Assembly: GCA_946061315.1 (NCBI GenBank)
Contig: CAMGRB010000030.1
Span: 1-9,744, forward strand
Direction: 5' to 3'
Origin: an uncultured Clostridia bacterium
Lineage (GTDB): Bacteria > Bacillota > Clostridia > Oscillospirales > CAG-272
DNA: 9,744 nucleotides
Shown in pieces: positions 5,601 through 9,744 of the stretch. Made by a program: the position numbers and the translations under genes. The notes under the pieces were generated by a model, which made no database searches, was not told the DNA's origin, and was given only the letters and a program-made list of their open reading frames with translations. How positions within the stretch are numbered: the first letter of the stretch is position 1; each line of letters begins with the position of its first letter.

Positions 5601-5667
5601 GTCGCTTGCCGACGTTTACAAGCCGTCAGGCTAATCTTAAAACGTCGGCAAAGCGACTTTTTATTTT
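5601..5667 (+). terminator. Long nested-hairpin terminator of the three-gene operon
   Basis: GTCGCTTGCCGACGTTT (5601-5617) pairs with AAACGTCGGCAAAGCGAC (5640-5657), with one bulged A. The 22-nt loop holds a second small stem, AGCC/GGCT around GTCA (5621-5632). TTTTTATTTT follows. The T run overlaps the stop codon of the convergent gene at 5661, and the stem may also slow transcription on the minus strand. Confidence 0.88.
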
Positions 5668-6554
5668 GAATTGAAGCCGAAAATTTCTATGAACTTGTCT
5701 ATCTTATCGTCAGAAGCAGATGAAGGTGCGTAGGCTCCGCTGCGGAGTGAATAATCTCCCTTTCTTTGCAATTCCCTTATCCTCAAATTTACTATGACGT
5801 GTTTGTTCTTATAGGACAAGCCTCGCTCTATGCCACATTCCTCGCATATGGAATCTACAAACGACGTCCTCGTTACTATCTGGGGAAAAAGAGCGCATAC
5901 CCTCTCCTCCGCTATATCGAAATCAACGTCACCGAACTCGTCCGTCGGTACGGAAAGGCTTATATACAGAAATTCTTTTTCCTTTCTTGCATAAACGTCT
6001 ATCGGATCCACGTAATTTATCTCGTTGAGTATAAATGCCACGGATATAAGGATCAGCTCGAGCTTTGATTTGATTGTATAAAACTCATCGTTTGACGTAA
6101 ACGTCGCGTTGAGCTTCCTGTACGAATATCCTTTTTTATAGCTTATTCTGTCGGAAATGGTATTTATAAAATCGAGTATTTTTACGTTTTCACCGGTGTT
6201 GTCGTTTATCGCCTCGGAAAACGCGTAAAGTGCGTTCTTATCCCCGAACATCTTGTTTACGTCTTCATCGTTTTCGAGAAAAATCTCTATTGACTTGAAC
6301 ACACCTTTGCCGACAACCTTGACAACCGCTTTTCCATACGGCTGGACCTTGGTATTGACTACCTCCGTTTTGTCGTCGTACATTGATATTTTCTTTAATG
6401 AGTCCATATCTATGATTTTGGACACACGGTCGCCAACCTTAACGGACGGCAATGCGGCAAACGCCTTGTCGTTCATATAAATGAGTTCACCGCTTGTGTT
6501 GGCGACAATGGTGGGAATTTTACTGTTTTTATGCTTACTGTCAAAAAGCTTCAT
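5661..6554 (-). CDS. PAS-like protein with a degenerate histidine-kinase ATPase-like domain, unknown function
   Basis: This 297-residue protein, with no signal peptide, is not assigned to a named family. Residues 13-95 read like a PAS sensor domain (PTIVANTSGELIYMNDKAFAAL, then VGDRVSKIID). Residues about 163-260 follow the layout of a histidine-kinase ATPase domain: LILISVAFILNEINYVDPIDVYAR resembles an N-box, with N177 at the usual Asn, and FVDSICEECGIERGL to VIVNLRI resembles the last helix and strand. No DxGxG or GLGL nucleotide-binding boxes and no clear phospho-accepting His segment are visible, so kinase activity is doubtful. AAAGGTG (6571-6565) lies 10 nt before the ATG. It is divergent from hprK, sharing a 75-nt gap. 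It may be a non-catalytic sensor or anti-sigma-type protein; this is inference from pattern only. Confidence 0.7.
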   Translation of the reverse strand: MKLFDSKHKNSKIPTIVANTSGELIYMNDKAFAALPSVKVGDRVSKIIDMDSLKKISMYDDKTEVVNTKVQPYGKAVVKVVGKGVFKSIEIFLENDEDVNKMFGDKNALYAFSEAINDNTGENVKILDFINTISDRISYKKGYSYRKLNATFTSNDEFYTIKSKLELILISVAFILNEINYVDPIDVYARKEKEFLYISLSVPTDEFGDVDFDIAEERVCALFPQIVTRTSFVDSICEECGIERGLSYKNKHVIVNLRIRELQRKGDYSLRSGAYAPSSASDDKIDKFIEIFGFNSK

Positions 6555-6574
6555 TATAATATTTCACCTTTTTA

Positions 6575-6603
6575 TTGATTTTTTTTGTTGTATGTGATAG
6601 AAT
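6575..6603 (+). promoter_or_regulatory. Sigma-A promoter of hprK with extended -10
   Basis: TTGATT (6575-6580), a 17-nt spacer and TAGAAT (6598-6603) preceded by TGA give an extended -10 promoter close to consensus. Transcription would start near 6610, leaving a leader of about 20 nt with GGAGGTG (6619-6625). The opposite strand shows only a weak candidate for the divergent gene (TTTACG, 16 nt, TACAAC) overlapping this site. Confidence 0.8.
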
Positions 6604-6629
6604 GAAATCGTAAAACACGGAGGTGTGAT

Positions 6630-7568
6630 ATGAATAAACAAACAAATTCCGTCCCGCTTACGAAAATAGTTAAAGAATTTAATCTTGAAACGATCTACGC
6701 TCCCGAAAATTTATCGGAAATCAAGGTGGAGCGCGCCGATATAAACCGCCCCGGTCTTGCTCTGTCCGGATTCTTTGAGTATTTCGACGCAAAAAGAATA
6801 CAAATACTCGGCAAAGCGGAGGCAATTTATCTGAGCCGCCTCTCCGAGAGCGAACGCAGTCAGAAAATACGTGCCTTTCTTGAAAAGAATCCCGTATGCG
6901 TCGTTATCGCAAGAAATATGGAGCCGTCAAAGGAAATGGTTCAGATAGCGGAAGAAATAAAGATACCGCTTTTCAGAACTCCTCTCTCGACGAGTAGCTT
7001 TGTATCCGCCATTATAGCCTCCTTAAACGTATATCTCGCCCCGAAAATAACGCGCCACGGCGTATTGGTCGAGGTTTACGGCGAGGGTATTCTGATACTC
7101 GGTGACAGCGGAATAGGCAAAAGCGAAACCGCAATAGAGCTTATCAAAAGAGGACACCGTCTTATTGCCGACGACGCAGTTGAAATCAGCAAGGTTTCGG
7201 AAAAAACCCTTGTCGGTCAGGCACCGAGCATAATAAGATATTATATGGAGCTTCGCGGTATCGGAATTATAGATATACGCCGCATATTCGGTATGGGTGC
7301 CGTCAAGGAAACCGAAAAGATTGAATTGGTTATAAAGTTTGAACAATGGGTCGAGGGCAAAATGTACGACAGGCTCGGGCTTGAGTCCGAATACGTTGAA
7401 ATACTCGGAATAAAGGTCCCTGCCATTACCGTGCCCGTGCGCCCGGGAAGAAACCTTGCCGCGATTCTCGAAATTGCCGCGATGAACTCGCGTCTTAAAA
7501 AGATGGGCTACAATACCGCGGAAGAATTCAACCGCAGGCTTGAAGAAGAATTTCAAAACAATACGTAA
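6630..7568 (+). CDS. hprK: HPr kinase/phosphorylase
   Basis: This 312-residue enzyme phosphorylates HPr of the phosphotransferase system on Ser46 with ATP and removes the phosphate with Pi. It thereby signals energy and sugar status to CcpA in Firmicutes. The N-terminal domain (1-130) is followed by the catalytic domain with the conserved His143 (TRHGVLVEVYG), the Walker A loop GDSGIGKS (158-165, Lys164), ADDAVEI (180-186) and the HprK signature region around MELRGIGIIDIRRIFGMGAV (206-225). The C-terminal VPVRPGRNLAAILEIAAM segment (268-285) is also typical. Length matches the family. It has its own promoter and terminator and thus appears monocistronic; in many Firmicutes hprK leads a longer operon. 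It is cytosolic and acts as a hexamer in known members. Confidence 0.97.
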   Translation: MNKQTNSVPLTKIVKEFNLETIYAPENLSEIKVERADINRPGLALSGFFEYFDAKRIQILGKAEAIYLSRLSESERSQKIRAFLEKNPVCVVIARNMEPSKEMVQIAEEIKIPLFRTPLSTSSFVSAIIASLNVYLAPKITRHGVLVEVYGEGILILGDSGIGKSETAIELIKRGHRLIADDAVEISKVSEKTLVGQAPSIIRYYMELRGIGIIDIRRIFGMGAVKETEKIELVIKFEQWVEGKMYDRLGLESEYVEILGIKVPAITVPVRPGRNLAAILEIAAMNSRLKKMGYNTAEEFNRRLEEEFQNNT

Positions 7569-7594
7569 ACGGTATGGCTCTTTGATTTTTATAC

Positions 7595-7633
7595 AGAAAG
7601 TGATGCATTGCACATCACTTTCTTTTTGTTTAT
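7595..7633 (+). terminator. Rho-independent terminator of hprK
   Basis: AGAAAGTGATG (7595-7605) and CATCACTTTCT (7613-7623) form a perfect 11-bp stem with a 7-nt loop, followed by TTTTTGTTTAT. It lies between the convergent hprK and alpha-galactosidase genes. In the minus direction the trailing tract is weak, so any use for the galactosidase is uncertain. Confidence 0.88.
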
Positions 7634-7636
7634 ATT

Positions 7637-9744
7637 TCAGTCACACACGGTAAGATGATAAATGTTTGCGGGATAAGGAATGAAATCAAACTTCATCGGC
7701 ATGCCGAGCTCCATAAGTGCTCCACCGAGGTACTTCTCTTTGCCGCCGTTTACCGTATAATATCTGTCGGGAATAAGCCCTTTGAGTTTTACGACCTCGG
7801 ATATATAATTTGCCTCGCTCTTATTTCTTACGGAGCATACGAGTGCCTCTTTGCCGTCGGAGGACGATACCTCCCACACGCAATAATTACTGTCATGCGA
7901 GAACGGAGATATAAGTCTGTGATATTCTCCATTTTGTATAAGGTCATAATGCTCCTTGAACTCGACTATCTGGCGCTTTATTTCCTCTTTTTCTTCGTGC
8001 GTCATCTTCGTTACGTCAAGCTCAAGCCCGTAAGTGCCGAAATATGCGACCGCCCCTCTCGTTTTAAGAGGAGTTACCCTTGAGCTTTGATGGTTGGGAG
8101 AAGCCGAGACGTGCGCACCCATGGTGGATACGGGATATGCAAACGACGTTCCGTATTGAATTTTAAGGCGCTCTATCGGGTCGGTATCGTCGCTTGTCCA
8201 TACCTGCGGCATATAATAAAGCATTCCGCAGTCAAAGCGACCGCCGCCTCCGCTGCAGCTCTCAAAGAGAACGTCGGGAAATTCCGTTGTGATTCTCTCA
8301 AGAAGCTCGTAAATGCCAAGCATATATCTGTGATAAACCTCGCCCTGCTTTGACGCGGGAAGGTCGGCGCTGTAAACGTTGCATATATTACTGTTAAAAT
8401 CCCATTTTACGTAGGACACGTTTACCTCACGGAGTATTTTGGATATTTGCTCGTATATATTGTCGCGAACCTCTTTTCTCGACATATCGAGGACAAGCTC
8501 GTTTCTTGTTCGGCTCGGACTTCTGCCCGGCATTCTGAAAGCGTAATCGGGGTGAGCGCGGAAAAGGTCGCTATCCTCGGAAATACACTCCGGCTCAAAC
8601 CATATGCCGAACTTAAGTCCGACGTCGTTTATTCTGTTTGCAAGCTCGGCAAGCGTACAACCGAGTTTTTTCTCGTTGGGGCTCCAATCGCCGAGTCCGG
8701 ATCTGTCGTCATCTCTCTTGCCGAACCAGCCGTCGTCCATAACGAAAAGCTCAACGCCAAGCTCCTTTGCGTCCTTTGCCATAGCCACAAGCTTGTCGCC
8801 GTTAAAATTAAAGTACGTGCCCTCCCAGTTGTTTATAAGAACGGGACGCCTTGCAAGCTTGTATTTTCCGCGGCAGAGGTTGTTTCTTATTGCTTTGTGA
8901 TAGCACCTTGACATTTTGTCAAAGCCCTCGTCGCTGTAAACCATAGCGACCTCGGGGGTGCAGAATACGTCATTTGGTAAAACTTCAAAATTGAAATTCT
9001 CGTGATTTATTCCGACGGTGACACGCACGTCGTTTAACTGATACTTTGAGGCGTTTATCTCAAAGCTTCCGCTGTAAACGAGCGCCAATCCCCATACGTT
9101 GCCGTTATCCTCGTCTGCGTCCTCGTCACAAATTATGGCAAAAGGATTTTGCATAGCTCCCGACGCGCCGCGCGTGCTCGATACGGAATTTGTACCGTGC
9201 ATAATATGGTTACGCTCAAGCAATCTCTCCTCTGTGTGCCTTCCGTGGAACGTAACGAGGTCGTACTTGCCGTACGGAAAATCAAGCGTCATACTTAACG
9301 CTTTTTCAATACGTATCGCCTCGGAGGTTTTGTTTTCTATGCGGACGGAGCGCGTTATAAGGTCGTATTCCTCGAAAACGCCGTAATAAAGGTAAGCATA
9401 AACGTCGTGTACCTTATCCTTCAAGGTTATGATAAGAGTGTCGGCATTATCTCCGTAAAATGCGGGAAGACCGGGGATTTTGTATTTTCCCTTTTCAACG
9501 CTTGCGGACACAAATCTCGGCTCAAACCCGAGCGTACCGTCGGCAAAGCGTATATTGAGTGCGCTGTTTCTGTAATCTCCGTTGCCGAAAGTGCTTATCT
9601 CCTGTGAAATATTACATAGCGAGTACATATCTTCCCAACGGTCATAAATGCCAAAATCGGAGGATACCGGGCTGAACGCGTAGACGTTCTTATGTAAAGC
9701 GTAAGACATATCCGAATAGGCAAGCTTTTTGCCGTAGTAGGTAT
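7637..9744 (-). CDS. Alpha-galactosidase, glycoside hydrolase family 36, N-terminus outside the window
   Basis: The frame is open from the stop at 7637 to the right edge. An ATG occurs at 9709, but 11 further codons upstream (ending YYGKKLAYSD) continue the family sequence, so the true start lies beyond the window. About 701 residues are seen; GH36 enzymes are near 720-750, so only a short N-terminal piece is missing. The enzyme removes terminal alpha-1,6-galactose from melibiose, raffinose and similar sugars. Counting from the Met at 9709, DDGWFG (325-330), the nucleophile Asp437 in VKWDFN and the acid/base Asp507 in WTSDDTD are present, with the ESCSGGGGRFD loop (483-493). The acid/base motif reads SDDTDPIERL where SDNTDAIDRL is common. 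No signal peptide can be judged; most bacterial members of this size are cytosolic. No transporter is visible beside it. Confidence 0.95.
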   Translation of the reverse strand, partial: TYYGKKLAYSDMSYALHKNVYAFSPVSSDFGIYDRWEDMYSLCNISQEISTFGNGDYRNSALNIRFADGTLGFEPRFVSASVEKGKYKIPGLPAFYGDNADTLIITLKDKVHDVYAYLYYGVFEEYDLITRSVRIENKTSEAIRIEKALSMTLDFPYGKYDLVTFHGRHTEERLLERNHIMHGTNSVSSTRGASGAMQNPFAIICDEDADEDNGNVWGLALVYSGSFEINASKYQLNDVRVTVGINHENFNFEVLPNDVFCTPEVAMVYSDEGFDKMSRCYHKAIRNNLCRGKYKLARRPVLINNWEGTYFNFNGDKLVAMAKDAKELGVELFVMDDGWFGKRDDDRSGLGDWSPNEKKLGCTLAELANRINDVGLKFGIWFEPECISEDSDLFRAHPDYAFRMPGRSPSRTRNELVLDMSRKEVRDNIYEQISKILREVNVSYVKWDFNSNICNVYSADLPASKQGEVYHRYMLGIYELLERITTEFPDVLFESCSGGGGRFDCGMLYYMPQVWTSDDTDPIERLKIQYGTSFAYPVSTMGAHVSASPNHQSSRVTPLKTRGAVAYFGTYGLELDVTKMTHEEKEEIKRQIVEFKEHYDLIQNGEYHRLISPFSHDSNYCVWEVSSSDGKEALVCSVRNKSEANYISEVVKLKGLIPDRYYTVNGGKEKYLGGALMELGMPMKFDFIPYPANIYHLTVCD

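Noticed and set aside
7023..7613. 196-codon minus-strand open frame opposite hprK
   Set aside because: hprK on the plus strand has the full family signature; the antisense frame has no recognisable motif or ribosome binding site.
9707..9709. ATG at 9709 as the start of the alpha-galactosidase
   Set aside because: The frame continues upstream to the window edge with residues typical of the GH36 N-terminal domain (YYGKKLAYSD), so this Met is internal.

Overview
The window looks like chromosomal DNA from a spore-forming, low-to-moderate GC member of the Clostridia (Firmicutes), probably a gut-type lineage. The evidence is an HPr kinase/phosphorylase (HprK), a SpoIIQ-type membrane LytM protein behind a forespore-type promoter, strong GGAGG ribosome binding sites, and sigma-A promoters with 17-bp spacers. 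No mobile element, CRISPR array, rRNA or tRNA was seen. The gene at each end runs off the window.

Left part (1-1500). A minus-strand cation diffusion facilitator (CDF) metal exporter is cut by the left edge. It has a clear promoter and a short 5' leader dominated by a 41-nt hairpin. The divergent gene is spoIIQ-like. Two back-to-back terminators separate it from the next minus-strand genes.

Middle (1513-4165). A two-gene sugar operon on the minus strand encodes a Gfo/Idh/MocA NAD(P)-dependent oxidoreductase followed by a TIM-barrel sugar isomerase/epimerase. It is transcribed from a good sigma-A promoter. Upstream lies a YfcE-type metallophosphoesterase whose start is clearly the internal Met at 4165.

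Centre (4181-5667). A plus-strand operon of three tightly coupled genes of unknown function (73, 147 and 219 aa) ends at a long nested-hairpin terminator. All three products carry a similar 15-residue segment ([M/L]SKI with Asp at position 15). The third has a disordered acidic middle and two short leucine-rich C-terminal segments. A 9-bp inverted repeat pairs with the ribosome binding site of the first gene. This is the best candidate here for an undescribed system.

Right part (5661-9744). A minus-strand protein with a PAS-like N-terminus and an apparently degenerate histidine-kinase ATPase-like domain is divergent from hprK, which has a near-ideal extended -10 promoter and its own terminator. 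Convergent to hprK is a GH36 alpha-galactosidase whose reading frame stays open to the right edge, so its N-terminus lies outside the window.

Functionally the window combines carbon metabolism (GH36 galactoside hydrolysis, the sugar oxidoreductase/epimerase pair, and HprK as the likely catabolite-repression sensor), sporulation (SpoIIQ) and metal export (CDF). No direct link between these groups can be shown from the sequence.
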